Assembly (NCBI GenBank): GCA_050084515.1
Contig: CM114272.1
Coordinates: 3,100,001-3,164,000, forward strand
Origin: Blasia pusilla
Lineage: Eukaryota; Marchantiophyta; Marchantiopsida; Blasiales
Direction of reading: 5' to 3'
DNA length: 64,000 nt
A program made the translations under genes and the position numbers. Below are positions 1 through 10,358 of the stretch, one piece after another. How positions within the stretch are numbered: position 1 is the stretch's first letter; each line of letters starts with the position of its first letter. The notes below the pieces were generated by a model, which had not been told where the DNA came from, did not search any database, and worked only from the letters and a program-made list of their open reading frames with translations.

Positions 1-1545
1 TCCATCACTCTCCATGTGAGCCTAAGTTTTTTAACAATGCCTGTCTCGGTCTACAATAAGCAGTGCCCATGAGTATTTTTGTTGGAGGACCACCCAGATG
101 CGCATCGGTATGATGCCAACCTCTCTTTTTGCAAGGATTGTTGTCTGCATCATGGCCTCCCTTGAATTGCCTCATAACCAACTTTCTGTTGGTTATGAAT
201 GATGTCTGCTCAAGACCAACTTTATGAAATGTGAACACATGAGATGATAATTGAACCAAAAGATTGTTAGCTGTCTGGAGTAAAGAGGAACTAATGTCCC
301 TTCATTCAGATCCTAAATCTGAGAAACCGAGAAGCCTGGCCTTCCCTGAATTACCTCATAAAACCATTTCTGACATCCGAAATGGCAATCCGACAGGTAG
401 TAAGAATCCTGCACATCTTAGACAAGAAAAGAAGCCTACAACTAGTTTGACGAAAGTAGGTGAAGGAGCCAAAAGTTAAGAAGCCCGCCACAATGCGGCA
501 AAAGTTAGTCTCACAGGGAAAGAGTCCGATCACTCAAGCAGCCAACCTATCGGAATCTGACAGCTTTCCTGAAAATGGTTAAAAAGTTGAAGTGGGCAAA
601 AAGCTCAAAGTTGCAGCCCGTCGGAATCATGCGGGTTGCAAAATTATAATTCCGAGTAGCTAAAAGAACACAATGCACAAGTCCAAAAAAATTTCCAACA
701 AACTTTTACAAACACCATTATCGGTTGAAAAAATATCGTCCTTTATTACCTCCGAAGGAACCTCGGAAATGTACATTTGACCTACTCTATGATTTCTTCA
801 GCCTTGTCATCTACAAATTTACTCCTAACTCTCCTAGGTTCCAGTACAAAAGGAATGTCCTGGGATACAAGTGGCTCCTCTGGCCGATTGTAGACGGGGA
901 TCAAAAATATTGGCGAATTCGAGAGCCTTGGCCCCCCCCTAGGTACACCATAACGGTCCCATGTAACCTGATTTGAGTCCCACCGCCTTCCTCGGCAGTA
1001 TACCTTGTACGCTCTAAAATGTGACACCCATCCAGTATCAATATGTGCTCCGTCCTTGGTATTACCATGATGGAAATCCCACAGGTAGTAGGAATCCAAC
1101 ACGTCTGAGAGAAGAAAAGAAGCCTACGCCTGCTTTTACGAGTTGAGGGGAAGGTGCCAAAGTGAAGAAGCCCGTCAGACTGCCTCTTAAGTTGGACCAA
1201 CAGGGAAAGAGTCCGATCTGGCAACCTGTCGGAATCCGACAGGTTGCCTGGAAGTGGTAAAAAGGTGTAGAGGTCAAAAAGTGAAAAGTTGCAAGCAAGA
1301 GAAATCCGACGGGTTGCAAAATAGAAGTCCGCGGAGTACATAGATGATCACATTCAAAAAGACAAAAAATGTTCAGCAAACTTTTACAAGCACCACCATC
1401 GTTCGAAAAAATCTTCTCCTTTATTACATCCGAAAAAAGCTCGGAACTATACATTTGATCTATTCTATGAAATCTTTTACCTCATCATTAAATAATTCCC
1501 TACTCCAAACGCTGCAGTCAAGCTGGATCCTTGAGTTCTTTTAAC
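1..1545. repeat. Degenerate direct duplication, period about 0.7 kb, with scattered palindromes
   Basis: No gene is supported here. The stretch from about 360 to 785 is repeated in diverged form from about 1066 to 1475. Shared landmarks are the block around 375-480 against 1075-1180 and the phrase near 735-770 against 1405-1445. Copies of the 27-bp palindrome family sit at about 543-566, 611-640, 1221-1247 (perfect 13-bp arms) and 1293-1319. Open frames in this stretch occur on both strands across the same repeats and are not credible proteins. It lies downstream of the 3' end of the minus-strand ParB-methyltransferase relic. Confidence 0.6.
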
Positions 1546-1916
1546 TCACTCGTCATTGTCCGAGAGTTCTTGCAATATTACTTTCGGCCTTGCCCTCCCG
1601 ATTTTCGGAATCGTTGGAAGTGACGATGGTGTCACTACCAATGGTGGGTCTCGAACCGAAGCTCTCGGCTTCGGTGGAGAGTTGTATGCCCCAACGAGCC
1701 TTTCGTATTCTGCCTGTGTCTCCTTGCAAAGGTCAAACAGTTCCTGCCTTCCCTCGAGGCAGAGAATGTTTCTGCCACTCTACCAAGCGCCTTTGATACT
1801 CTCCCCTAAAAGTCCCACTAAGTCGAACACCAAGTCACTCGGCCTTGAGCAGAGCTCGATGAGCGTTTGCATCAGGGCTGGCGACTTTTCTCTTCCTCCC
1901 AAAAGTGGGGCACCGT
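1546..1916 (-). pseudogene. Methyltransferase C-terminal exon (motifs X and I)
   Basis: The minus-strand frame ending at TGA 1548-1546 reads GAPLLGGREKSPALMQTL, then a DLVFDLVGLLGES segment, then GRNILCLEGRQELFDLC. This matches the pattern in N6/N4-type methylases in which a conserved K/R-E-K-P segment precedes the AdoMet-binding D-x-F-x-G-x-G strand and the G-R-x-x-x-x-x-E strand. Phe and the two Gly of FxGxG are altered to V, L and G, so AdoMet binding is probably lost. One TAG interrupts the frame between the two halves (GAW-stop-SGRN). A tail of about 60 residues rich in Pro and Lys follows. It is the 3' exon of the ParB-methyltransferase relic, separated from the preceding exon by a palindrome-bearing intron. 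Confidence 0.65.
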
Positions 1917-2498
1917 CTTGCATGTAAATTCCCCAGGGGGATTGTACAAACTATCTAAGCTGTACCTATCTAAGCATGGATCCTGGATCTTGAACACCTA
2001 GAAGTTGTGCTCGGGCTGAACGAAGCAGTAAACGTAGGAGTGGTCCATCTGTAAAGAAGCACGTTGGAAACAATGTCAGCAACTTGGCATAATGTGCCAA
2101 ACGTCACCAAAGAACTCCGCTTGACCTTAGGGAACTATTTTCAAATACTAACATTGGAGCAATCTGTCGGAGTCCGACAGGTTGTTTTGTCCATGACCAA
2201 CCTGTCGGAAGGCGACAGGTTGCTGGCTTAGAGTAGCCCATGCTTGGCTGAGAGCAACCCGTCGCTTTCCGACGGGTTGCAGCTTTCCAGAAACACAGGG
2301 AAAAACCAAAAGCAACCAGTCGGGTTTCAACGGTTTTCCCTCTATCTCTGGGAAAGATGCAACCCATTGGAAAGTGATGGGTTGCTCTCAGCCAAGCATG
2401 GGCTACTCTAAGCCAACAACCCATCACCTTCCGATGGGTCGCTCACGGACAAAAACAACGGAGATATACTATCTAAAACTACAAGAATTGAGCCTCAC
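1917..2498 (-). other. Intron 3 of the ParB-methyltransferase relic, carrying a palindrome array
   Basis: The donor reads CGG/GTGAGG at 2498 and a usable acceptor (TGCAAG) ends at 1917, both read on the minus strand. At least six copies of the 27-bp palindrome family lie inside, at about 2155-2182, 2198-2223, 2254-2280, 2301-2326, 2350-2376 and 2424-2450. The copy at 2350 has CAACCCAT facing ATGGGTTG, so both arms carry the same substitution. Splice sites were chosen by eye and the phase is not confirmed. Confidence 0.45.
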
Positions 2499-4040
2499 CC
2501 GAATTTGACTCGTCGCGGATCGGAGTGGGTACTCAATTTTTATGATCCACGATTGCGCCTTCCTCCACTTTAGCGACCTCTTGACGCACTGGAGGTTGAA
2601 AAGCTCGTCCTTTCTCCCTCCAGTCAACACTAAGAAGCAATCCTTATCACTCAGATAGGCATCTACAAAGGAGAACAATAGTGCAATCTAGTCATAAGAG
2701 TTGGGAACATTCCATTCAGGTACCCCGTCCGACGGATTCTCGTCCCACAATCGCAACCTCGAGGGCACATCAACGATCTATAGATCCACCGCCACCTCTT
2801 CGACCACTCCATTCACCGTCCAGAGAACGTGTCCGTTTCGTTGGAGCTTCCGTCCCTGCGTTGTCAATTTATCAATGGCGGGTGTCGACGCTTAAGAACT
2901 GAAGCTTTTCAGCTCATCCAGTAAATTCGTGAACTGAAGGAGGACGCTTGTCCAGGTCGTTGTTTCTCTATGTCTTCCCAAGGATGATGGACTGTATTCT
3001 CCTTGGGACAACCCTGGCACCTCTCGCTTCCGCTTCTCCCGAGTGTGCGGACGGCTTGTCGGGATCTCTATGACCTCAGACTCTGGTGGGGTTTTTTCGC
3101 CGAGGACTTGGTCCGACCCTCTCTCCCCGCTTGCCCGGACGATTCCGCCTCTGGCCTTGAATCTTCAGCCTCTCTTTGGGAAGACTCGGCCTCGGAATTC
3201 TTCCCTCCCCTCGCCTTGCCTTTGAGACCCGCTGTGGATTTGTCTTTAGCTCTACGGACCTTTGAAGCCATCTCAGCTGTCTCGAGGGCTTGCTCTTCCG
3301 CATCTCCTCCGAAGAAGTCTTCAGGCTGCACAAAATTGGGGATGTCGTCCCGTCCTGAGGCCACTCCATCATGAAGCACTCATAAATCTTTCTCGGTGAT
3401 GTCTTCAGGGTCGTTGACGTCCAGCCAAATCGGGCAATTCTCCATCTCCCAATCGGACATGTGCTGAGCCATCTCCGTGTCGTACATGGAGAATGTCTCT
3501 CCATCAGGCGGCGAAGCCCAAAATTTCAAGGTTGCCGGTTTTTTTCCCCAGGTACCTGCATTCTTACAATGGACAAGGTACCTGAAGACCATCCGTTGGG
3601 CAACTCTTAGTAGAACAGAATCGGCCGCCTGCTCTTGAAGATCTCGCTTCTTCTTTGCTTGATCTCTTTTGTTTCCCTCGATTTCTTCGTCAAGGTCTGC
3701 CTGAGGGAGGACGCAAACCTTGAACATCGTCTTGAATCCTGGGTTTTCGATTGGCTTGTCCCGGATGTCTTTGAGCCAAACCTCGAAATCTACAGCACTT
3801 TCTAGGTTTGCTTCATCCGGAATGGGCTCTAATCTTTTGAGCTCTACTTGGAGACCGTCCAGCACGGACTTCCTGATAACCCGCAACGCGTCCCAAAACG
3901 ACCATTCGCGGAGCTAATGGGAGATCACTGGATCATGCACACACGGAGAATGGTGTGCCGCCCTCTTTTGGGCCTCTATACCCTCGAGACTAATTTTCAT
4001 CAGTCGGATCCTCCTAAACTCGCTTATTCCGGATAACCCA

Positions 4041-4130
4041 AATCTTGGGAAATAACTTTATTTCCCAAGATTATCAGTTATTTGGAAATCATCATCCAAA
4101 TAACTTATTTGGATGATGATTTCCAAATAA
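4041..4130. repeat. Two adjacent near-perfect snap-back palindromes
   Basis: Arms of 14 bp at 4041-4054 and 4059-4072 pair perfectly around a 4-nt loop. Immediately downstream, 26-bp arms at 4078-4103 and 4105-4130 pair perfectly around a single base. Both lie in intron 2 of the ParB-methyltransferase relic. Perfect arms imply recent formation or ongoing correction between the arms. They are unrelated in sequence to the GTCGG palindrome family. Confidence 0.9.
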
Positions 4131-4343
4131 GTTATTTGCCCAAGTCTTCTTTTTTATCTGTGCACCCTTTGCAAGCATCTGATTTACCAGGGCATCGCCC
4201 AAAGAACCCCTTGTACTCTGCCGGGTGCGTCGTAAGCACCTTCTTCACCCGATCGCAATTCAGTGGTGGGTGACATTCCCCTTCGATACAATCCAACACA
4301 TCCAAACTCAATTTCATAAAAACTTGTAAGTTATACGGGTTCC

Positions 4344-5019
4344 TGCAACCCGTCGGACTCTGACGGGTCGTCACAGCTCAAGGTCGGATTCTAGCAATGA
4401 GCTAAATGATGCAACCCGTTGGAGTCCGACAGATTTTATTCACATTCGTGAATGCCTGGTTTCAACCTGTCGGACTCCGACGGGTTGTCAGATAGTCCGT
4501 ATCAAACGTGAACATAGCAACCCGTCGAAGTCCGACAAGTTCCGCAATTGAATGGAAAGATGCAATTTGACACGGAAAAGGTAGCTTCCAACTTCCGAAT
4601 GCAACTCGTCGGACTCCGACGAGTTGCTTTTGGCCAAAAACATTAAAAAAACCTCCAAACAGCTTCCAGTCAAGCAACCCGTCGGGCTCCGACGAGTTGC
4701 TTTGGGCCAAAAACATACTAAATCTGTGGTCAATCGAACAACTCGTTAGAGTCCGACAAGTTGCTTTCTTAAAAAAACATCATGAAAAGGCGGCGAGTTG
4801 AGCAATTCGTCGGAGTCTCACGAGTTGCTTTCACCCAAAAGCATCCTAACTTCTACCGTTATTCGAGCAACTCGTCGGAGTTCGATGAGTTGCTTTCGGC
4901 AAAAAAATCCTAACCCATTCATCCATCGAGCAACTCGTCGGAGTCCGACGAGTTGCATTTGGCCAAAAGCATCCCAACAACAGTGGCAACCCAAACTTGT
5001 CGAAGTCCGACAGTTTGCA
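4344..5019. repeat. Palindromic minisatellite array, period about 62 bp
   Basis: There are eleven palindromes of 25 to 27 bp. Most have arms of the type CAACTCGTCGG and CCGACGAGTTG, with perfect 13-bp arms around one central base at 4930-4956 and 4601-4627. Spacers share phrases such as TTTGGCCAAAA and AAAACAT, so the array is a tandem minisatellite with a palindromic core and not independent insertions with unrelated spacers. Arm variants CCC/GGG and CTC/GAG occur as matched pairs. Confidence 0.85.
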
Positions 5020-6223
5020 GCAAGAAGATACTTACGTGTTCATGGCATGCATGGCCATCTCCACCGTCGCCATGTGATGAGGGTATGGATGAAAGACCAC
5101 TGCCTTCACGCAAGAATATGCCTCCAAGGAGTTGGGGCGCTCCTCTGAAAATTTTGTCCACGCCATGAACCTGTGATTTCCATCCCAGATGAAGAAATGC
5201 AGATTCCTCATCCAACTGAATTCCGTGCCCTCTACTTGCCTTCTAAAATCCTGGTCTCTCATCCTCCAGAATGTGTCGAGCTTTTCCAAGTCCTTCTCTG
5301 TAACCAGAGCTTGGGTTCTACTCTTGTTGTAAGGCTGGACATAGAAAGGAGGGAAGCTGTCGACGTAGGATGCTATCGCCGCCGATTGTTTTAGCTTCGC
5401 GATATCCTCGTCGGACTGAATTTCGTGGACGTATTCCATTGTCCGCAATCGGCAGAGTGGAATTCTCGGGGCGTTATGGCCCTCCATCAATGCCATCTGC
5501 TTAACCACCTATCAGAACCGGGACAAGATCAATAAGCTACACTGAATTGCCAATGAATTGCAATTCACATAATTCAAAAAACCCAGATCCTCTCTTACCC
5601 GCTCGAAGATTGGGTCGATTTCTTGACCAGCCAACTTGTTTGAGACAGCAGCTGGCAAGTTCACTTGGAACTCGTCGATCCGATAGAGGTCGATTTCTTC
5701 CGCCGGGCTTGGAGACGAGAATGACCGCTCTCTTGCTTCTTCGGCAATGTCCACCATCTCCACGCTAGCGGTCCTCATGACCTCATCGTCCGTGATTTGA
5801 ACTTCTGGTGTTTCATCGGGGACACATTTCTCCTATCTCAACACTTTAGGTTGGACGGGCAGGGCTGTCGTCAATGGCTATCGCTTTTTCCCTCCTCGCT
5901 TTAGCCAATTCTGCTCTCCTTACCGACGCGTCCAGACGCTTCTTCTCTCGCTTTTCGTCGGCGATCCTTTTCTTCAAGGCCTACGACATCTCAGCCTCTG
6001 CGTTCTGTCTATCGAGCACCTCTTGTACATGTCTCGCAAGAAGCTCCTGGTTGTGCATCTCCGCTTCCCTTTCCTGCTCCTCGATTTCTTGCTGCCTAAT
6101 CTCATTTGCCGAACGAGGCCCTGGAGATGCTGACACAAGAGTCCTAATGGACTTCGGAGTGAAGCTCCTAGACTTAGTGGCTTGAGCTTTTTTCCTCGTC
6201 ATTTTTCCCGGAAATGCCTCCAC

Positions 6224-7434
6224 CTATGTCCACGATAAATCGCTTGATCAATCGCCTTGCTGATGTCGAGATGAGTCGCCTTGATGGGTAGCTCGAATCG
6301 TCTTGCGATCGTTTAGTCAAACCGTCTTGCTCTCGTTCGGTCGAACCGTCTCGCTCTCGTTCCCTCGTATCGACTCGCGATGACTCGCTGTGTGAAACGC
6401 CCCTTGGTATCTGATCTGCTGTTGCGCGGGAGAGGAATGGAGATCGCAAAATGAGAAACCGGAAATGAGCAATTTTTGCCCTATTTATACTTTTCTAGCC
6501 ATTGGGCTGACCGTTGGGTCCCGTCGTCCTTTCGACGACAACGTGCCGGCCGTTACGGAAGTCCGGACGTGAAAAATGGCAGCCCGTCGGAGACCGACAG
6601 GTTGCGTGCTTCCGCCGTCTTGGGAAGATAACGCGAGGTGCACAAGCAACCCGTCGGAGACCGACAGGTTGAGCGCCTCCGTCGTCTTTGGACAAGAATG
6701 GGACGTACCCGCGCAACCCGTCGGAGGGCGTTGGATTGCACGCTTCCCTCGTCAAGGGTTAACAACGCGGGCTTCCCGCGCAACTCGTCGGAGTCCGACA
6801 GGTTGCACGCTTCCTTCACGTAAGCAAAACAAGGCGAGGCCCTTGCGCCACCCGTCGCCCAACCATCTTCTTGCACCTTCTCGCCATCTTTGGGCAAGAA
6901 GGTGTGGCACCCGCGGAACTCGTCGAGAACAGACGGTTTGCACGCTTCCTTCATGTAAGTGTTACACCGTGAGATAATTGGGCAACCCATCTGATGCCAA
7001 CGGGTTGCAAGCCTCCGGCATCTTTGGGCAAGAAGGAGCGGTTTCCGAGCAACTCGTCGGAGAGCGACGGGTTGCCAGCTTCGACCATGTTTGCGTTTGA
7101 AGGTAAGACAGAAGCGTGCAACCCGTTCGAAGCCGACGGGTTGCAGGCTTCGCTTAGCTTGGGTTAATTGTTGAGTTACTAGAACTCCAACGGGTTCCAA
7201 CAAAATGATGTGTGCTTGGCAACCCACGTCTCTGCTTCCCAAATCCGGTAACACATTGCAACTGAATTGAATCCATTGTGTCAGACAGTTTCACCTACCG
7301 AACTTCATCTTGTCTGAAAAATTTTGTCAGGAGTATGTGTTTTCCTATTCACTATAAATTAAAAATTCTCATTCTCATTCTGATTTTGATTCTCTTTCTC
7401 ATTCTCACGCTCCTCCCGTACAAAATTTCTGGGA
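6224..7434. repeat. Divergent intergenic region with palindrome array, period about 67 bp
   Basis: This region lies between the starts of the minus-strand ParB-methyltransferase relic and the plus-strand transposase-like relic. Palindrome copies start near 6580, 6645, 6713, 6780, 6847, 6915, 6982, 7047 and 7118, with a spacing of 65 to 71 bp. Spacers are related to one another (recurrent CGCTTCC and TTTGGGCAAGAA). Near 7366-7410 there is a short ATTCTC-type microsatellite. Near 6290-6370 there is a degenerate GTCTTGCTCTCGTTC-type tandem repeat. Any promoters of the two genes should lie here, but no clear TATA box was seen. Confidence 0.75.
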
Positions 7435-9470
7435 ATGGATAATTATGTGAAGCTCACTTGTGCCAGTCATCTGGCGGCCTTCCTCAATCAGAAATCGTTT
7501 GACCGCAAGCTCGTGAGTCTTTCATAGCAGTGGATGAAATTTTTCTCTCTGTTCGATTTCTTCTCCAAATTGGAACCATCTTTGTATCCAAGGATGGGTG
7601 GACGGTACGGAGGACATAATAGGTGAGACAATCCAGCCAGTGACTGCAGACCGTAAAGTATGGAATCTCCTACCTCTAGCAAATGGTCAATACAGAGTTT
7701 ACGGCCTGCCCCTAATTCGTCTATTTCCCAAGTAGACGTTCGAGAATTTCCTAGTGCTCCGAGCTCTACGTTTGCAACTCCCAGCTCAGTAGATCCGGCT
7801 TTGACTCCAACTTCACACGCTCGTAACAATGTCGTTCTTCCTGAAGAGATTCCAAATGTTATCAACCTCAGTGGAGCTGTCGGACACCAAGCGGGCCCTC
7901 TGTCCGCCTACTCGTTCCTCTTGCGAGTATTAGGCAATAGTTTTCTTTCGTCTCTGGCCTTGAAAATGCTCAAGCACATTCTTGTCGATGAGCTGCCGCC
8001 CACATACGATGGTAATTGCATTTTTGAGTTGACTCTACTTGCTGCTCCTGCTCAAAAGAAAGATGGAGGACGCCTGAAGGGTATGGACAGAAAGTCTAAT
8101 TGTCATCGATGGTGGAGGCTTCAATTCCAGATGGTCCTTGGATTGTCTCCCGCCGCCAATGCATCGGAGCCTTGGAGTGTAGAAGTCCAGCATGCCCGTA
8201 TCTAGAGCGCAACGGGCCAGTTAATACGTCGCAATTCCCCCTCAAGAATGCAAAAACTCCATACAAGGTCGGTACCACCATACCGCCGGGAGGCCATCGA
8301 TGTCCTCATTGTTAAGCATCGCCCTTCTGTGTTGGAGCGTGTCCTGTAGACATATTTTTCATTGTCCACTACTTGGGCTCCACATTAGAGTACACTAGGC
8401 TGGAAATTCATGTTGGCTCCCACACTCATCCTGTGACCGATGCAATTCAGAGACACATCAAGGAGGATGTGGCGAAGAAAGTTGCCGAGGTCTACAGAAA
8501 CTCTCCGGGTTCAAAGCCCGAAGTGATCAAGCTCACAACGGCATCACAAATTTGTGAACAATTCCTTGGAATCCCTGGACAGGGCGAGATCATGGCGGTT
8601 GAGGAGAAACAACTATGGGAAAATTTCGCATTTCTCGTTGATCCTGAATGCTTCAGGAATTTGTTGCGTCAAATACGAGTTCTGGATGGAAAGACGGCCG
8701 AAATGGATGCCATCGCCAAAATCAAGGCCAACTTCAGATTTCCATTCATTCAAAGATGGCAGCTCATGGGCCAAGGAGGCGAGGGATCCAGGGCTTATGT
8801 CTTCAAAATATCAACCACAGGTCCGTCGAGTGGCCTCAATCTTATAGATCGAATGAGGGAAGGGGAAGATCTTTACGGCAGTTGGGTAAGCTTTGATATT
8901 TGCTACAGAGTGCTGAACGGATGGTTGACGATGGGTGCTCACGTTTATGACCATGTGGAGAAGGGACTCAAAACTATATTTGTCTGTGAAGTAAAGGCAG
9001 AAGACGTTGGCAGTTTGAAGATGTGTTGGTTACTCTTATTGGAGGTGGTGAAGGAAAACAAAAGGCCACCTCCAAAAATTTATGGGTTCATGGCAGACAA
9101 TGCACAACCTAGGTGGATTGCTATCCGGGAAGTGTTCTGGGGTGTAGAGGTTCAACCGGAGAGGGAAAGGTCGGATGCTTTCCATTGGCAACAGTCTATG
9201 ACCCGGTACACCAAATCTTGCATCAAGGAGAATAAGAGGATAGAGCATGTCACTCTACTCCAACGCTGCAAGGACAGCAAAACCTTGAAGCAGGCCATGG
9301 AATGTTAGGAAGAACTTCATAGGTGGTGGAGGAAGCATGCGATTGAGGAAAAGTACAAAGAGTTGTGCTCTTGGTTGAGTTGGTGGACTGTACGTATGAG
9401 ACAATGGGGAAACTTCATGCGGCAGGTGAGTTCACTATTCTGTCTTGTCAAGCTCACGCTGAGAATTGTT
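7435..9470 (+). pseudogene. MULE-type transposase-like gene, decayed
   Basis: A short possible first exon (7435-7512, MDNYVKLTCASHL...) ends in a GTGAGT donor, with a CTGCAG acceptor at 7649. From 7660 a Ser/Pro-rich frame runs to about 8090. A frameshift then leads into a Cys-rich segment (8100-8312: GPWIVSRRQCIGALECR, later GGHRCPHC) that looks like a zinc-binding domain. After TAA at 8313 the same frame continues with CVGACPVDIFFIVH and IHVGSHTHPV. The core (about 8850 to 9210) has SFDICYR, then GFMADNAQPRWIAIREVFWG, then FHWQQS, the order expected of MULE transposases (first Asp, second Asp in xxDNA, then an HW segment). TAG at 9306 interrupts a tail reading EELHRWWRKHAIEEKY. The layout fits a domesticated or mobile MULE relative. 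Family assignment is from motif order only, and no terminal inverted repeats were identified. Confidence 0.5.
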
Positions 9471-10142
9471 TATAAAGTTGCAGCTCAAGTTGAGAAGAGC
9501 GTGGGAACTATAGGGATTTCAAACCGAAGAAACCAAGCAAGCTGTCGGATGCGACGGGTTGCCCGAGTGTGCAACCCGACGGAAACCGACGGGTTGCATC
9601 CAGAATTTTGGTGCAACTCGTAGACATGTATGCAAGTCGCATTTAAGCAAGGCCTGCAAATAGCTCGACCCGGATGGGTTTTGGATGACTTGCACTTGGA
9701 TAGTCCAGACTGGCCACAGGTTCTTGCAACCTGTCTGAATCCGACGGGTTGCGGTAAGTGGGTTTAGGGTTGCAACATGTCGGGACCCGACGGGTCACCG
9801 AGTCGTTCATGGGATGCCTCGGCCTTGCAACCCGTCTAGTTCCGACGGGTTGCAGTAGGTGGGTTTAAGGTTGCAACACCTCGGAACCCGATGGGTCGCA
9901 GAGTCGTTCATGGGATGCCTCCGCCTTGCAACCTGTCTGGTTTCGACAGATAGCTTATTTCTTTGACTGCTGAGTTATTTTCGTTCCCTTATAACATTTC
10001 CGTCGTTGCAGGGATTGAACATTCACGAAAATGCCCTCTGCCCCAACACAAGTGGAGCAGAAAGTATTCATTCCTCTTGGAGGTCATCACAAGCATGCCA
10101 ACGAATTTCACCTATGAAAGGATTGAACATTTGTGAAAATAC
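9471..10142. repeat. Palindrome cluster downstream of the transposase-like relic
   Basis: Seven copies of the palindrome family lie at about 9540-9566, 9571-9597, 9724-9750, 9771-9797, 9826-9852, 9872-9898 and 9927-9953. The blocks around 9724-9797 and 9826-9898 are near-duplicates about 101 bp apart (shared GTCGTTCATGGGATGCCTC). No gene is supported. The tail at 10,000-10,140 carries two copies of a GGATTGAACATT phrase (about 10,012 and 10,119). Confidence 0.75.
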
Positions 10143-10358
10143 TTCACTCCTTGTACCATATAAATAAAGAGCAGAGATATAACCCACCCTACAATATTGC
10201 ATAACCGAGCCTCATCCACCCGTCTGATCTAGAGCTCCAAGATGGAAATCTTATGACAAATCTGATTTCTGAAAAATGAACCAAAATTCAAGGGTCATGA
10301 TGTATCCGTTGCTGATCTAGTGTACCCACCGGACCATCAGCAACAGAGCTCCTATTCC
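10143..10358 (+). repeat. Left part of the dirigent-cluster flank repeat, copy A
   Basis: This stretch aligns by eye with 33,620-33,825 and 40,045-40,285. Shared landmarks include CCTACAATATTGCATAAC, GAGCTCCAAGATGGAA and GTGTACCCACCGGACCATC. It stops abruptly at 10,358 within CCTATTCC. The rest of the same repeat resumes at 20,888. It is therefore one repeat copy split by the 10.5-kb insertion. Confidence 0.85.

Larger units (their letters stand above)
3914..5035 (-). other. Intron 2 of the ParB-methyltransferase relic, with a regular palindrome array and a giant hairpin
   Basis: The donor is a perfect AACAC/GTAAGTATC at 5035 (minus). An acceptor CATTAG ends at 3914. Inside, 4344-5019 holds eleven palindromes spaced about 62 bp apart, starting near 4346, 4410, 4464, 4518, 4601, 4675, 4737, 4800, 4866, 4930 and 4993. 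A separate foldback at 4041-4130 has two nested perfect hairpins. The exon-3 reading frame is one base out of phase with this acceptor, so the true acceptor may differ or an indel has occurred. Confidence 0.5.
1546..6223 (-). pseudogene. ParB/sulfiredoxin-like plus beta-class DNA amino-methyltransferase gene, decayed, with introns
   Basis: The gene reads right to left. The N-terminal part (6223 to 5599) is charged and probably coiled-coil. Exon 2 (5509 to 5036) carries a ParB/Srx-like domain: IPLCRLRTMEYVHEIQ, then a segment ending in the WDGNHRFMAW motif. A linker region (3913 to about 2900) follows. A methyltransferase motif IV-like segment (about 2850 to 2499) contains VDVPSRLRLWDEN where DPPY is usual. 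The last exon (1916 to 1546) holds REKSPALMQTLIELCS, a degenerate FxGxG, and GRNILCLEG, the usual C-terminal block of N6/N4 amino-methyltransferases with the beta motif order. ParB-methylase fusions are known in phages and bacteria. Plausible GT-AG introns are 5598-5510, 5035-3914 and 2498-1917. Damage includes TAG at 5983, TGA near 3380, TAGs in the methylase part and frameshifts near 5830 and 3070. Catalytic activity is unlikely. Exon phases at introns 2 and 3 do not join cleanly, so those borders are approximate. Confidence 0.7.

Noticed and set aside
3003-3374. Plus-strand frame rich in Ser, Leu and Pro
   Set aside because: It is the antisense of the better supported exon 3 of the ParB-methyltransferase relic.
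4344-7146. CRISPR-like appearance of evenly spaced palindromic repeats
   Set aside because: Spacers are related to one another, repeats are diverged, there are no cas genes, and the setting is a eukaryotic intron and intergenic region. They are minisatellites with a palindromic core.
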